From Sipunculus nudus (lineage: Eukaryota > Annelida > Sipuncula > Golfingiida > Sipunculidae): DNA of 64,000 bases. Location: positions 47,805,676 through 47,869,675 of the forward strand of contig CM049311.1 of the NCBI GenBank assembly GCA_026874595.1. The letters run 5' to 3'. How positions within the stretch are numbered: the first letter of the stretch is position 1; every line of letters starts with the position of its first letter. Below are positions 1 through 13,530 of the stretch, one piece after another. The notes beneath the pieces are model-generated. The model saw only the letters and a program-made list of their open reading frames with translations. It was not told where the DNA came from and did no database searches. Made by a program: the position numbers and the translations under genes.

Positions 1-470
1 TCCACGTTATATTCTCTGTCACTTGGTCGTTGGACGTTATATTCTGTATAGGCTAGCATTTTGTTCGCGGACTGCAGAGGGTTTGTCTGTATAAAAACAA
101 AAGCATGTCCAGGGAATCTCGTCCATTTAAAGTCCATATTGTTGGACTTGTTCCTGAGCATTTGGTGTTTTTTCTGAGGACATTTCTTCCTGTAGCAGTT
201 TGTCCGTGGGTATTTTATTGGAGATTCAATCTTGTTGCATTTCTTGTAACACGACATTATGTTTCACTGCTGATGACCCTTGTACAAGCAAAAGAATAAA
301 TATTGTTCTCAGAGATAAAATTAAAAAATTAATTTCTTCTCTAAAATATATTTATTGTTTGGATAAAACCGCTATTTATTTTATGGCAAACAAAGAAAGT
401 GTGCCAGAAGGATACTGTGGTGTGTGCATGGTTTATATGGTTTATTCAGTTCTTTCAATAATGGTAATAT

Positions 471-507
<37 letters not shown>

Positions 508-1286
508 CATGGCGGCCAGACGAGTATATGTGTGTATATACATGGATATACCTCCCCATACACCTCCCTAAATAACACTGCGCCAGACAGTATCCCTAAG
601 AATGGGTATGTACGATCGCCAGCTGCATGTCTTCCTTCTGCGTGAGATTTTATGAGCATCGTGTCGGCTATATTAAAAACAGTCTAATAATAATGATAAT
701 AAAAATAATAATAATAAACAACGACTTTACATTTCTCAGTGTAGATCGCTTTATACTTGAACGCCAATAAACCTTGACTGTGGTATTAATAATAAATAAT
801 ACAATATATTATAAGACAAAAGGTGTATAAGGTAGGAACTCGTATCATGTGATTTTGATGGATTTCATTTCATGACGTAACCGTTGACCGTATTCCAGGT
901 ATTACAACCCACCCTGCCCAGTCCGTTACCTGGGTAATCACGCATGACCTATTGATCATCAATACAGGTGTTGTTGTATCGCCATTAAGGCGGGGTATAT
1001 ACATTAACCCTGAGGATGTACGCCTGTCTGGTAAATTTGATTACGTGGTTTTCTGGTGTCCCGGGAGGAGGCGCCTGGCCATGCCGTATCGACCATCTGG
1101 ACTTGGTATAAAACTTAACGATCCATTCCTTAGCTCTGGCTTACTTTCACATATGCCGTGACATTCAACTTATCTGCACTCGTTTAATCAGCCGGGAGCC
1201 TTTAAATCACTAAATGAATTACTGAATCACTCAGTTAAAATCGGGCAGGTGTGTATTTTTTCTTTTCTTTGGCAGCTCGCATAGGA

Positions 1287-1288
<2 letters not shown>
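1..1288. other. Non-coding, AT-rich sequence
   Basis: No exon or gene was recognised. The open frames are short, lack family motifs and partly run through simple repeats. A (TA)n tract lies at about 466-508. Nothing else stands out. Confidence 0.5.

Positions 1289-1384
<96 letters not shown>
1289..1384. repeat. (TA)n followed by (TG)n microsatellite
   Basis: A pure AT dinucleotide run of about 60 bases switches cleanly into a GT run of about 36 bases. The same TA-to-TG compound design recurs at 3407-3479 and 16489-16579. Confidence 0.95.
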
Positions 1385-1385
<1 letters not shown>

Positions 1386-3203
1386 TTTAATATCATTAGT
1401 ATCACAGTCTGATATTAATCCTTGGAATATTTTCCCTCACCTCATGCGGCTCTGATTCATTCAGTTTTAAGAAATCTCCTTACAGCAAGCTTATCGATTG
1501 ATTTCTTGATCTGTCCACCAGTGGAAAACATCTGTTGCAAGTCTATGCAATAAAAAGGTGTTATCACAACCCCACGCCTTTCTGCCAGGTCCTGCACGTC
1601 TGCCAACACAGAGCGGGCGACACATCAGTCCATCGGCATTCATACAACGCCACCTAGTGTGTGGGAATGAAACATTCCTCCAACAATCCTGGACACGGGG
1701 AGCGGTGATGCGTGAAGCTCATTCTCAAAATACCTCGGCCGGAGCCAGAGGTGCGCGGAGTCGCCATCACGGCTCCATGCTCCAGAAAACAGAGTTAGTC
1801 GGACACGCCGCGCGCGTCTAATATCATATGGGATTACAAATACCACACAGATTTGATTCTTGTCCTCAGACCGGAAGCACAGACACCGGCTGCTAAGCAG
1901 GTAAGCCGAATTTTTTAGCTGCTGCATATTCAGTTTGTCCCTGGCAGCGTGGTGCCTGGAGCTGGCCTGGCGACAGCTAGGCGTGAGACACCGCTAATAG
2001 ACACGGAAGCTTCCCTATTGTACAGGGAAATAGGTGAACCAATCGAACCAACCCGCTGTATGTAAAGAGTCCTATTGTACCTCCAGTGATTAATTATGCA
2101 CTGGATCAGGGCGCTGGGATTTGGCGGGATTTATTCAAACACCTGGGGTATCTGGCGGATTTGCTTCAGTGGGACAGGTATGAAGGTTGTCAAGAGTATA
2201 CTTATGCTTATGAAGTGTGACAAGCCTTTTTATGCGTTACGGCCGGGGAAGACGAACAATGTGTACACATTTGGAAGCGACAATCGAATCCGGCCAACAT
2301 GTTCGATATTTACAACAGACAGTATGATTACTATAACTACTTAAAATTAGGGATAAGACAGTAGATTAGAAAATAGATGGATCAACGATAAAAGTCTGAA
2401 TGTCAGAGGTGTATAAGTAGAAATCAGTAAATGTGTACAGGGAGACAGCGTTGGACAGATTCTGTAGTTGGGCCCAGATGGGGATGGACGAGTATGTGTT
2501 TTACGTGTTATAGTGATCATGCGCTGACACCATTGTATAGTAAAATGTATGGCCGCAGAGCTGCACGTGTTGCTTTTTATGTTAAAAACCACAACGAACA
2601 GGGTTCGGACCGACAGACATGGTGATGAAGGAAATGAAAAAATATATATGAGATGAAAAAAATACGTGCATATATATATATATATTTAAGTTCCTTTAAC
2701 TTAACGTTACGCTTATTCAAAATTTGTTTGTTTTGTATAATGTCTGTGGAAATGCCGAATGTATATAACATGGCCGAAGACAAGGTAATTAAGGATAAAC
2801 TTTTTTATCAGGCTGGAGAACCAGAGAGTCCCAGGTTTATGTGAGTTAGTTTTCAGACAGCGAGATCACTTGACTACCAAGCTGACAGTCCTGTGGCGGC
2901 CATATTTAAATAATGCAGTTGTGTCTAGGTTTCATTTGTTTCCGTCTCTCTCTGGACTGTCACTCATCCGTATTTACAACATTTCCGGCACCTCAAGGTG
3001 TCCGATCGTTGGCTTCGTCACCTCATTCACGGACACAAGTATACATGGTGCCATATATATATATTCAAATATCATGTGGCTAACTTGACTGGAGCAGTCA
3101 TGTATATACATAATTGACCATTGCCCCACCGCTACTAGATTTCTCTCTCTCTATTTTTTTCTCCCTTAACCCTAGTTTTGTATATTGTATTTTTTATCCC
3201 TAG

Positions 3204-3206
<3 letters not shown>
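1385..3206. other. Non-coding sequence, no gene recognised
   Basis: Short open frames on both strands overlap each other and show no conserved motif. I see no splice-site-flanked coding block, and only a short (TA)n tract at about 2670-2686. Confidence 0.45.
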
Positions 3207-3242
<36 letters not shown>

Positions 3243-3295
3243 TTATTTGCGAGGTGCATATAGAAGCAGACCAAACTTCCTCGCTGTTAAAGTTA

Positions 3296-3372
3296 CGTTT
3301 TTAGCGAAGCGGTTGCATGGGACGCCGGATATGTGCGCCACCGACATAGGTTCGAATCAGAGATCGGTCTAA
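3296..3372 (+). repeat. tRNA-derived SINE head or tRNA relic
   Basis: A box-A-like block (TAGCGAAGCGG at 3302-3312) is followed about 37 bases later by a box-B-like block (GGTTCGAATC at 3349-3358). This is the spacing of an internal RNA polymerase III promoter. Acceptor-stem pairing is not convincing, so a SINE head or tRNA pseudogene is more likely than a working tRNA. It differs from the SINE family at 14985, 42190, 53333 and 59367. Confidence 0.4.
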
Positions 3373-3406
3373 TATTTTCCCCTTAACAAAATGTTTCCGT
3401 AACAAT

Positions 3407-3413
3407 ATATATG

Positions 3414-3478
<65 letters not shown>

Positions 3479-3479
3479 A
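3407..3479. repeat. (TA)n(TG)n microsatellite
   Basis: A compound TA then TG dinucleotide run. A second (TA)n tract lies just upstream at about 3205-3240. Confidence 0.9.
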
Positions 3480-6400
3480 CGCCTTGAAAGGCACGTCTTG
3501 TTGAGAAATGTGATTCTCCATAATCATTATTTTCGCATGAAATACAAGTTTGTCTTGTATGTGTTCATGGATGGTTATTCATGCATATTGCTCCAGTATA
3601 TGCTGTATATATATACGAGCTCACATCGGGTAACCTACTCAGGTGGTTTACCCCAGCCACTTTGAATTGATATTTTTACCTTGACCATTTTTATTTAGCA
3701 TTTACCCGAGCCAGTTTTACCTGGTACCATACGAACAAGAGGGGTTAGTCATGTCCAGTGCAGATGGTATTGAAGGAGGAGCCGTTCGGAGAGCTTGACA
3801 AATAGAAGAATAAAGACTTCCGGATCGCGCTGTCAGATCTATGTAGCTGATAATCAGAACTAAACTCTCATCATTCATCTGGACACGGCTTAGCTGGTAT
3901 AGAATCGGAATCTCCGCACCTGCCCGGCGGCGGTTTAACTTATGGTCGATGAATTCATTTCCATTTATACATGGACATCCGAAATTCAGTATCGCTCAGG
4001 CGAGGACGGTTGCAAAATGTGTTTGTTATTGGTATGAGGAATTGCTTGTTTGTCTATACATTTTGCACACTAAACGTGGCACATGCCAAGTACCTGGGTT
4101 TACAGTACACTGATGCCACCATGGCTCAATCCTGGTAATTTTGAATGGTGGTGAGGGCGGACGGATATTGTGATGGATGGCGTGCCCTCCTAACCCTCAC
4201 GCTGGCCAGCCCCTGGTCGTCTGTTTGTTCTCTGCACTCAGCACTGTGTGGTATATGGATTTATGGGGACTAGGGACGTGCAGTATATACAGCTATAGCG
4301 AGACTGACCCAGGTAAAGGTAGGAGATCCTCTTGTCTAAATTAAATCTACGTTGGAGTGGTGGCAATTTTTTTGAGGTCTCGCGGTTGACTAATATAAAA
4401 CACTTACGTCACATATTAATGTTAAACAGTAATTTTCTAACACTTTAAAGTGAATACACAATGAAATTTGATTTTCAGTGTGTATTTACCCGTAGAGTTT
4501 GGAGTGATAAAAAGCCAAGTATACATGCACATGCACTCTGAATGAATGAATGATGATGTATATTTTGTTTCATTACCACATATAAAATTTACTGTTGACA
4601 AAGAAGTCAACTGATTTACCAGTTCTGGGAAGAAAAAATAATTTGTATATATATATATATACAAATATATATATATATATATGTGTGTGTGTGTTAATAA
4701 ACTAGTTAGTCTATCTAAAAGGCGTCACTGTTTATCTTAACTTTTGCTTCAACTACAGACTAACATGGCTATACCACTATTGTATTAATAACGAAAATGG
4801 TCAGTTACACATTAACACATCCCACTAATAGAGCACTATTGGATTATTTGTTCAAGCATTTACGATTGGTATACTGCTCCTAACCAAGTCGAGCATTTTT
4901 TCGAAGTTCGAATCCATGAGAAAACCAGCTCTTATAGAATCCCGTTAATAGAGCACTATTGGATTAGTCTTCAACCATGTATATACTGTTGGTATATATA
5001 CATACGGTCATGAGCGTTTATTGGTCTGCTTGAGCAACACGTCAAGTAGAGGAGGAATTGATGACATACGCATTACGCCCTTAGCATTAGCAAGATAAAC
5101 TGCTACAGAGCAGGTTGACATTAAAACATTAAGTACATATACTGTCGTCACAATGGATGTTTATAAACTTGGTGGATACGTTTATTATTGGATGTGCCCC
5201 CAGGTTGCTACGAAGGACGACAGATGTCATTTGACCACTGACCAAGCAAGAATAATGGTCAACTCTTATGCCTGCTAGCTTAGCTTCTGGAAGTGATGAC
5301 CGTGGTATACAGTGCATCTGGCGGTCCATTTGAATAAATGATTAAGCAGACGTGATGTACGTATCCACAAACCGTAAACAAATTTCTATTGTCGACTCTA
5401 AAAGTATAAGATGATTTGTTGCAATATCACACACATGCAAACATAAATATTGCAGATCTCTCTCTCTCTCTCTCTCGCAAATATTAGAACGTTCAGTTTG
5501 CATGTTACGAAGGTATATTTATAAAATTTTCTTGTTTTTTAATATGTTTTTATATAAGTAACATTTATTAGCATATTATATTTTTCATGAACCCAGAATA
5601 AGTGCTGTATAAGATATGACCTTAGCAGGCAGGCATTTTCGGTGATACATATTTCATATAAATGACAAGTAAGATGATGATATTAAAACCACATATGCAT
5701 GGCCGTATTCTTGAGTTCAGGCGTGAGTTGTAAAGTAACAAGAATTAGCAGCTTGAGGTGGTTAATAATAAATATTTCTCAGAGAAAGCGGCCTTGTCCG
5801 TCATTACCATGCATAATTAACACCGTTTTTATTTTCTTAGAGACAAACCTGGGTACATCCAGTTATATTTGGCGTCACGGTTGCTATTCATTGACACCCA
5901 ACCCATCACGAAATATACCATGCTAAATGTAAGGCCTTCAGTTGGAAGATAATGTGACCCTTCATGACAATTTGACGTTGCAAATGGACGGTTGTTAACA
6001 GAACTTCGACTATTTAATTTAAATATATATTATATTAAGACATTTAGGATATAAACTGTTTGTCAGTCCGCCTTGAGATGACATATATAGATATGCCGTG
6101 TCTTGTTTATGGTTACAAGACCAAAGAATACCGAGCTGACTATATTTGACCGTGGTTTCAAACTGACAGGATACTTCAGTTCATGGTAACCCTAAATTAC
6201 ACTGGTATACATGCAAAAGAGACTTATACAGACATACAAACACAGTAAAAACATATATATAGTGTCCCAAATTGACAATAAACGTGGAGGGAAATGACAT
6301 TATCGTCAATTACATATGAAATTGTCATCCGTTCTACCATTTATACAGGGGTGTACTTACATGGTAAAACAAATAATCTGGCAGCAAACTGGGTTCGTGA

Positions 6401-6835
6401 ATTTTTTTCGTGCGGGAGTTGCTAAGCTCCTCACGCAGCGGTTATACACTGCCTTAGTCCCGAATCCTCATCGTTGTAACCGCTGCTTTGTAAGTCCTGG
6501 CACAGAGCTTAGAAATCTAATCAGACCAATGAGTGTCGCATTGTGCATCCAGCTCCAAATTTTGAACATGTGACAACCGCTCTCGTTTGTTTGATTCTTG
6601 GCCCTGTGCCACCGGTGAGACCAAGAGACTCCCACTGTAGAAGGCACCGGTTAAGGAGAAGATCTGGGACGACTGCAGTGTATAATTGCTGAGTGAGCTA
6701 GGGGCGTAGGGAGTTGCATGTATTTTTATTTCTCCTAGCTCATTCGTACTAACCATCAAGAATATAAAATATATTTGGTATACATTTATTGCTGACTGAC
6801 AAACACTGTATAGGCCTACAGGGCTTGACGTTACA
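3480..6835. other. Non-coding sequence with minor repeats
   Basis: No coding exon was recognised. A short block containing TAATAGAGCACTATTGGATTA occurs twice, at about 4826 and 4943, with a tRNA box-B-like GTTCGAATCC between them (about 4909). A (TA)n(TG)n tract lies at about 4647-4694 and a short (CT)n at about 5457-5477. Confidence 0.4.
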
Positions 6836-7022
6836 GGCGCGGATCCAGAATTTTTTTGCGGGGAGGGGTCAACGGGTGTCATACAAAAAAAACTGTTTAA
6901 AATAAAGTTCGGTTAAGAGGGGGGGGGGGGGCGCTCAAACCCCCGTCATGCATACGATTTGTCTAAAAAAATGTCGTTGGTCAAGAGCAGGGGGGACCCC
7001 CCCCCCCCCCCCCCCCAAGATC
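6836..7022 (+). mobile_element. Non-autonomous GCGGATCCAG-type element with poly-G/poly-C tracts
   Basis: It opens with GGCGCGGATCCAGAATTTTT and contains a G run (about 6919-6930) and a long C run (about 6998-7015). Related starts or ends built on GCGGATCCAGGAT and a nearby poly-C tract are seen at 7475-7665, 41141-41290, 42361-42420, 56385-56508 (reverse) and 57456-57500. Recurrence of the pattern suggests a short interspersed non-coding element. Its class is unknown. Confidence 0.5.
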
Positions 7023-7474
7023 TGCACCTGCACTTCACCATGAAATATGGAATATTTTGATGAAATCATTATCGCTGGGCATGCTTTTTCTCTGATCTGG
7101 ATCATAAGAGACGCGATGAATAGTCTTAATTAATATTTATCATATAGAAATATAGCAAATTTATCTCATGTGGCTCAGTATATATAGTACAGTCATATAG
7201 TCACACCAGCAGGACACACACGCACGTTTCCTTACACCCACATCGAGGTCATGTGCACCCATTTACATCACTGATCAAAAGGGCTTTAAAGGAGAGACAG
7301 AATACCGGTCTGTTTTGACAGAATACACAACACCGAGGAAAGGTCCTGCACCTTACATGTTATATAAAGTATGGGTGTGTATGCTGTTGAAGTACCGAAT
7401 CTTCAGGCATTCCGGATCCTGGTCCCGTATTTAGATGACACGTTTATCAAGTAAAACATGTTAGCACTCACAGC

Positions 7475-7665
7475 AGAGGCGGGTCAAGGTTTTGGAAAGG
7501 GGAGAGTCCAACCCAGGAAGATTAATAAGAAACCTGAATTAAGGTTCCCTGATCCAGAAACGGGGAGGTCCAGGCCGGAAAAAATGGTTAAACCCATGAT
7601 AAAGGTTGTTGCTGATATATATAGGAGAGGACCTGGACCCCACCCTCTGGATCTACCACTACATA
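7475..7665 (+). mobile_element. Diverged copy of the GCGGATCCAG-type element
   Basis: The stretch runs from GAGGCGGGTCAAGG to CCCTCTGGATCTACC. It shares internal phrases with the copy at 41141-41290: a product similar to TCCAACCCAGG, then AAACCTGAA, then AAAGGTTGT. The ends are weak inverted repeats. It is non-coding. Confidence 0.45.
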
Positions 7666-7680
7666 GTACTACTATACTTA

Positions 7681-9808
7681 GTTACTATATATTGTAATGA
7701 GGTTAAACTGTACAAATGACAGAGAGAGAAGTGAAGATGCGATACGAGAAAACATCGGCTTGCATACATGGCTACCCGAGCGTGCTGTATAGTCAGGCAT
7801 GAGTCCGTCCAAATTGTTGCGTTTGATGACGTATCACGAGATCAGATAGTGGTGGGCTGGGGGAGTGTTTTTTGCCGCCATAAAGAGAGCGCTCAGCGAT
7901 AAATCCAGGTCACCAGCGGTGAGCCTGATGCAGGTATTAATTATTATTGAAGCAATGACATAAAAAATCCTGATTTATACCCGCCTCGCTGATTGCTGTG
8001 GCTCGAAACGTCCAGCGGCAGTTATATTTTGCCTTTTATACACGTGATGCATTGATCAACCTCAGCGGGTATAGGTTTTGTTGTTTAGCAGCACGTACGT
8101 TTCATGAACGTCTCTCAGTAGTTCTCTTTTATTAACGTTTTATTCCCGCTATCTATAGATCTACAGATACATACAGCTCACCGAAACCCGCGGCGAAGGA
8201 CAAAGTAATCAATTACAGTGGAATATCGGGAAATAAATCATTAGAGGGTTGGATTTATCCGGTCTGTCCGTGTCTGTAATCAGTCAGCCGGCTCTATCAT
8301 CTGTCTTTGATCGCTGAATCATTCCTGCCGGGATGATTGTCATTAGCATTCATCAACATAAAACACTAATTGGTAAACTATAAAAACCTCATTTCTGTTT
8401 GTCTGCCGTGGGAAGAAGTGTCTCACGAGCTCGCAGCCACCCCTGTCATATATATGTACATACCGTTATAAATAGAGGTCCCTCAGTAGAGAGCATATAC
8501 CTCCGCCAAGGCCGATCACTCTTACCAGCCATTCGGCCTGTATAATAGGACTCAATTCCTGGATAGCTTTCGTAGAGAGCAACTGTGTTCTCATACACTA
8601 AATCTTGTGGTTTATTTCTTCATTTACATTAAGTTAACCCGTCGTCCGTCACATATAAACTGACCTGCATGAATCTATATATAAAAAATCAAACATTCGC
8701 GAATGTTATAACAAGTGGTCTAAAAGTACTTAAGACCGTTCCCAACCACAACCTATAATTCCAACACCTGCAGACCTGTTAATTCAGGGAAGAATCCAGG
8801 ATTAGTGGAATTCCGTAGCTGGTGTCAATGTTTAATGATGTGATTAAGCTAATACCCAAAGGTATAAAGTAATTGTAATAAACAACCCCAGCTCATCTGT
8901 CTTCTGAGCTTAATGACACTTCAGTTAGGTAGCTAGGTCCACATCGAATACAACCAGATTATTGAGAATAATATAGTTTTATTAATGTTAGACTGCAAGG
9001 GATAAGGTGTAATCATATAAATATATCCCTATTAGGAACAGATTACTACGATGTTAAAATAAAATGCCTCTCACAATGTAACATTATCAAAATGCTGTTA
9101 GCCTCAAGCAGTTGATCTGGGGTACGCGGACGACACTTCTCGTTTATATAATGTCCATTCAACTGTGTATTTTGAGAATTGACAAGCCTATAGCCCCTGA
9201 GGACTGTTAGTAATTGCGCCGCTTTAATGTGTTTAAGGGGGCAGTTTGATGCGCATATCGTCCATTTGAATATCATGTCTTTCCGGGATAATTTGCTGTT
9301 CGTGTCCGGAAATACCGAACAGACTACTACTGTATATTAGCAGGCCCCCTGTGGGTCCAGGCTTACAGGGGGCATCAGCTCCCACGGGCTCAGAGCCCCT
9401 GCCGACGTCACCTCTCCATAAAGAGCTGTAAACTTGACAAATGGCGCTTTATTTGATGGACGCTATGATGTATAATACGCATGTACAGACGTACGCTCAG
9501 GGACGGTACCATCAATGTCCCTTAATTCGTGTGCCGTGGTATATTTGATTTCTGGGTGCAGCAGTCATACGCTTTCAGTGTTATACAATGGCCCAGAAGG
9601 TCGGCGACCTGGTCTGGACCTGCCTTTGATGCTAAATTGCTGTTTGTTAATATGGCTCATCCATCATCAAGACAAGGGACATTAAAACGTTCTTAATCGT
9701 GCTGGTTAAATCTAAATCAGGGGCCATTAAACACTAACAGCTACTGACCGGTTAACTATGCACGGACGAGAAAATTGTACTGTGAATCCCATAATTCACC
9801 TCCATATA

Positions 9809-9809
<1 letters not shown>
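7681..9809. other. Non-coding sequence, no gene recognised
   Basis: The block has near-balanced composition and few obvious repeats. It includes a possible regulatory stretch at 8110-8420 and a CCTCCGCCAAGG phrase at about 8501 that matches the ends of the repeat at 34470-34740. No coding exon was seen. Confidence 0.4.
8110..8420. promoter_or_regulatory. Possible regulatory element (repeat-poor, ATTA-rich)
   Basis: This stretch lacks simple repeats and has balanced base content. It is dense in homeodomain-type cores such as TAATCAATTA (about 8206) and ACTAATTGG (about 8366), with ATCATT and CATTAGCATTCAT between. These cores are short and occur by chance, so this is only a candidate enhancer. 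Cross-species conservation would decide. Confidence 0.2.

Positions 9810-9872
<63 letters not shown>
9810..9872. repeat. (CT)n microsatellite
   Basis: A nearly pure CT run of about 60 bases with one TTCT interruption near the left end. Open frames through it encode only Leu-Ser or Arg-Glu repeats and are not genes. Confidence 0.95.
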
Positions 9873-9874
<2 letters not shown>

Positions 9875-12800
9875 CTTGCAACACAAATATGAAACAAGAA
9901 AGCATTCAAGAGCGCTTGGATTCGCATCAAGATCCATTCCATGATTTACGTATTTATTTGAACCCCCCCCCCCTTCAAAAAAAAGTTTCAGGTTCTTTCA
10001 AGGCCCATGCACCCTCTAAAAAATCCAACCAGAACTTGAATAGAAGGTGCAGAGAATCAGACAGTGGACAGACGACAATATAAGATCTGTCAACTTCGTT
10101 GGCCGAGATACTAAAGCTCGGATACATGACCAAAACACTCGTTGTTAGGTGCATGGCTCTAGCCCTAATAGTGACTTGGAGATCTTTTTTTATGACGGAT
10201 ATCTTTGCCAGGGTGAATAGACGCAAAGCACAATAAAAAATCATCAGAATTGCATGCCTGGAGGGGTCACGCTTGCAACCTGAAAGTGATATAAGTTTCT
10301 CACACAGTGTAACAACCTTGTATTGTGCATAAAGTAGGATAAAAGTGGAATGTTGGATATGCCTGCTCTGTCAGTTATATTTTCACTTTGCATGGCTATA
10401 GATCCAGTGATCAGGTATTATTATTGTACATGAAGATGGATAAAGTGGAATGTTAGATATGCCAGGTCTGTAAGTTTTATTTTCACTTTGCATTGCTACA
10501 TCTGGGGATCCGGTGATCAGGTATTATTCAATAACAGGTACAGGAGGTCTGGGTCGATCATGTAACAGCCGTGACGTAGTGAATGACCGTCATGGACAAA
10601 TATCAGAACTGATTTCATAGTCAGGTAAATACATTGGTCGGTTCGTCAGGTGCAGTGACCATGTACATATCTTATATCTACAATTTGTGGCGCTTATACA
10701 AACACGGTACCGTACCTGCATGTGTAAAAGTCTGGCAGCCACGCTAATAGTAATATCGTCAGTATTCAGGAACATGTAAATGCAAACTGCACGGAACATG
10801 TATAATAATCAGTACACTTTGACCGATACTCGAGAGTGACACCTGCGTACCCGGGTCACCTGTGTTGATTCTGGTCCGGCGGGGACATATACGTACAAGC
10901 GGACAGCTTGAATCAACAGATGAGATGTTACTCGTCACAGCTGGTATTTTGCTTTCTCGCCTTCGTGGCCCAAATTACCTTGGGACATACGAGGTTGAGT
11001 CTCGACCCAGTGCTCATTCTGGGACTATGTATTGATTCTGTGAAAACACATCCCTCTGCGCTAAACCGATAGACAGCACGATATTGGTATAAAACGGGCT
11101 TCCATGTTTCCATCGCCCGTGGAAGATGCGACAGTCCACAAGAATCCATGACAGCGAGAGGTCGTGCGTGCTTAGCGTGGCTGCTTGGTTTATGACATCC
11201 CGGTGATTGATGGTCTTCAGGGATTATCCGCGTATTACACAAGGTTGTCACATGTCATTAAAGCCAGGTTGGCGTCTGGTTTGAAACTGATGGTGTTCCA
11301 GGATGCCAGCGGTTTATCTTACTTGTCTTTGACAAGAATCGGGTGATTCCTGTGTGCCTCTGTTCATGGAAACTACTGGAAACTACAGGCGTTTCATAAG
11401 ACATTAGGAAGTATCTGTATTAGACTGCGGACACTAGGGTCACACCAAGGCGTTTAATTAGCACCAACCTTTTCTGGCCATCCTGGATTAATTTATATCT
11501 GAAGGGATGTAGGGGTCTGGCTGCCATTGTTCATTTTTCGAGATGTACCAGGTAAGGATGGAATTTTTCAAGAAAGTTAACTCAATTATGAATTACTTTA
11601 TATTGTTCTGAACATGAAGACAGGCGTGTACATGTAATTATATTTAGGGTTGGCGTGAAAGTGAATTGCGTACATACACATATTGTCAAAGTCAGATATC
11701 TGTATGGATGATAACTGCAGCACATGCAGATGCATTCCAGTTAGCAACTATTATATAGACCTAAAAGAAATCTATATTCTCTTATTGCAATTTAACACTG
11801 CAATCTATAACTTCTTATATACTGTTTAGTAAACCAATGAGAGATTTCAAATCTTGAAATTTGTCTTCACATGCAGAGAATAAACTGAGATAAGATAGGA
11901 AATGGTATATGCATGTATCAGTTGGAATACGGCATCATTTTCACATATTTATCTCATGAAAGAAACATTTTCACTTATAACATAACCTGCATGAATATTT
12001 TAAGGTTCTGAATCCTTCACGTACAACATCAGGGCAGTTCGTATACATTGTGCACAATGTGATGTTACAATATTGTGTGCATGTAGGACAAATTCAGTGA
12101 ACTCGGTATGAGGTAATATACACCGGCCTGCCGACATGTATATGGGAGGTGTCGCATGTTTCTGGTAACATGTCATTGCAAAGTTCCACCTTGTAACTAA
12201 AGTATTCACCTCTGTAACCCCAGCTGGTATACGAGAACGTCTTTATGTTTGTGTAATAGAGTATAGTGGAATACTTCCAAAACTATCCATTATACACTTG
12301 AACACGTGTGTGGCGTAGCTTGTCGTGCAAAGCACAACCCAAACCTGAAACAATTCGAAACATTATTATTTTTCTGTATCTGTGATCACATCTCTGATGC
12401 GAGAGGCAGGTTTGTATCAGCAACACATTTAAGTCGAATGTGATAACATCGCAGAGAGAGTGTATACAAATATGTGAAGCTGTTTTTATACTGTCTGACA
12501 TTGCCATATATTGGTCTCAGGACCGCCTGGTCACGGTGTTGGTCTCGAAACAGTACTGTCTCGGTCTCTAATCTGGTTTCAACTTAACAACAAACAAGAA
12601 TTTCAGGTTTTATAATGTGTGCACCATAAAAATACATACATGTGTGATTTCCTCGGGCCTGTTCGGATATATGACGTCTGTTAACCAAAGGTAGTTCCCT
12701 TAACCTTTCATAAAAAGAAGCCAGAGCACGCTGATACCACCACACAGGCTGTTTTACGTTTGTTTATATCCACTTGTTTATAAACGGTGGAGAGTCAGCC

Positions 12801-13366
12801 AAAACAAACCAAACACATTCAACAAGGACATCTATAGTGGCAAGTCAGACCATAAAGTTTTTTTTGCAAAGGGCGTTTTGCAACTTGATCTTTCAGCTTT
12901 GGCACATATATGCAACCAACAACCTAAGTTTTCATGGGTTTATCGTTTGTTAACATTGCTGTGTTTACTAACAACATGTAAATAAACAATCTGATACATC
13001 TATTAAGGCGTTTAACTTTTCAACAACTTCTCAATAGAATTACCCAGAATTCATTAATATGTATACAGAAAAGCCAGAAATCTCATAAATTGTATAGAAC
13101 AGGTAGATGAATAGCTGGCTCTAATTATTTTCTTTCCTCAACAAAAGAAATTAAATGTACAGATGCATGCCTGATTGTCTGTTGGTCTTGTAGGAGAATC
13201 TGCGCCTCTGCTTTTTATATGGAGTTCACTGATATTTTGTTGGAACATAAACAATGAAAAAAAGGAACAGATAATGCATTGCATGAGCAAACAGGTCTCG
13301 GTCTAGAATCAAACCGTTTCGGTCTTGGTCGCAAAACCTAAGGGTTCGGTCTCATTCTCGCGGTTT
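9873..13366. other. Non-coding sequence, no gene recognised
   Basis: No exon-like block was found. A short C run lies at about 9962-9972, and a direct duplication at 10338-10528 is listed separately. The remaining open frames are under about 110 codons and carry no motif I recognise. Confidence 0.4.
10338..10528 (+). repeat. Direct duplication of about 90 bp
   Basis: Two adjacent copies begin with GATAAAAGTGGAATGTT (10338) and GATAAAGTGGAATGTT (10438). Both end in GTGATCAGGTATTATT (to about 10424 and 10528). The copies differ by several substitutions and a small insertion, so the tandem duplication is old. Confidence 0.8.
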
Positions 13367-13530
13367 CAACTTAAGGAGATCTCGCTAACACGACCACCTG
13401 CGGGACCAACCAAAGTGGTCGTGTTAGCAGGTTTTGATGATGATTTACATCATTCCGGGAACAAAAATATGTTCGTCTAAGTGGGATGGTCGTCATAGCA
13501 GGGCGGTCGTCAGGCGAGATTTTACTGTAC
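13367..13530. mobile_element. MITE-like element, possibly Tc/mariner-pogo related
   Basis: The right edge reads, on the reverse strand, TACAGTAAAATCTCGCCTGA. CAGT followed by a CTCG-type motif next to a TA dinucleotide (about 13527) is common at pogo/Tigger-like transposon ends. Inside, GGTCGTGTTAGCAGG and GGTCGTCATAGCAGGG are imperfect repeats, and the left edge (GAGATCTCGCTAACACGACC) is a partial inverted counterpart. Assignment is from pattern memory. The minus-strand open frame across it (13371-13883) is not taken as a gene. Confidence 0.4.

Noticed and set aside
6400-6510. Hairpin-rich sequence resembling a tRNA
   Set aside because: CAGCGGTTAT and GTAACCGCTG pair, but no box A/B spacing or cloverleaf is visible.
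6517-6882. 121-codon minus-strand open frame
   Set aside because: It overlaps the GCGGATCCAG-type repeat at one end and has no recognisable domain.
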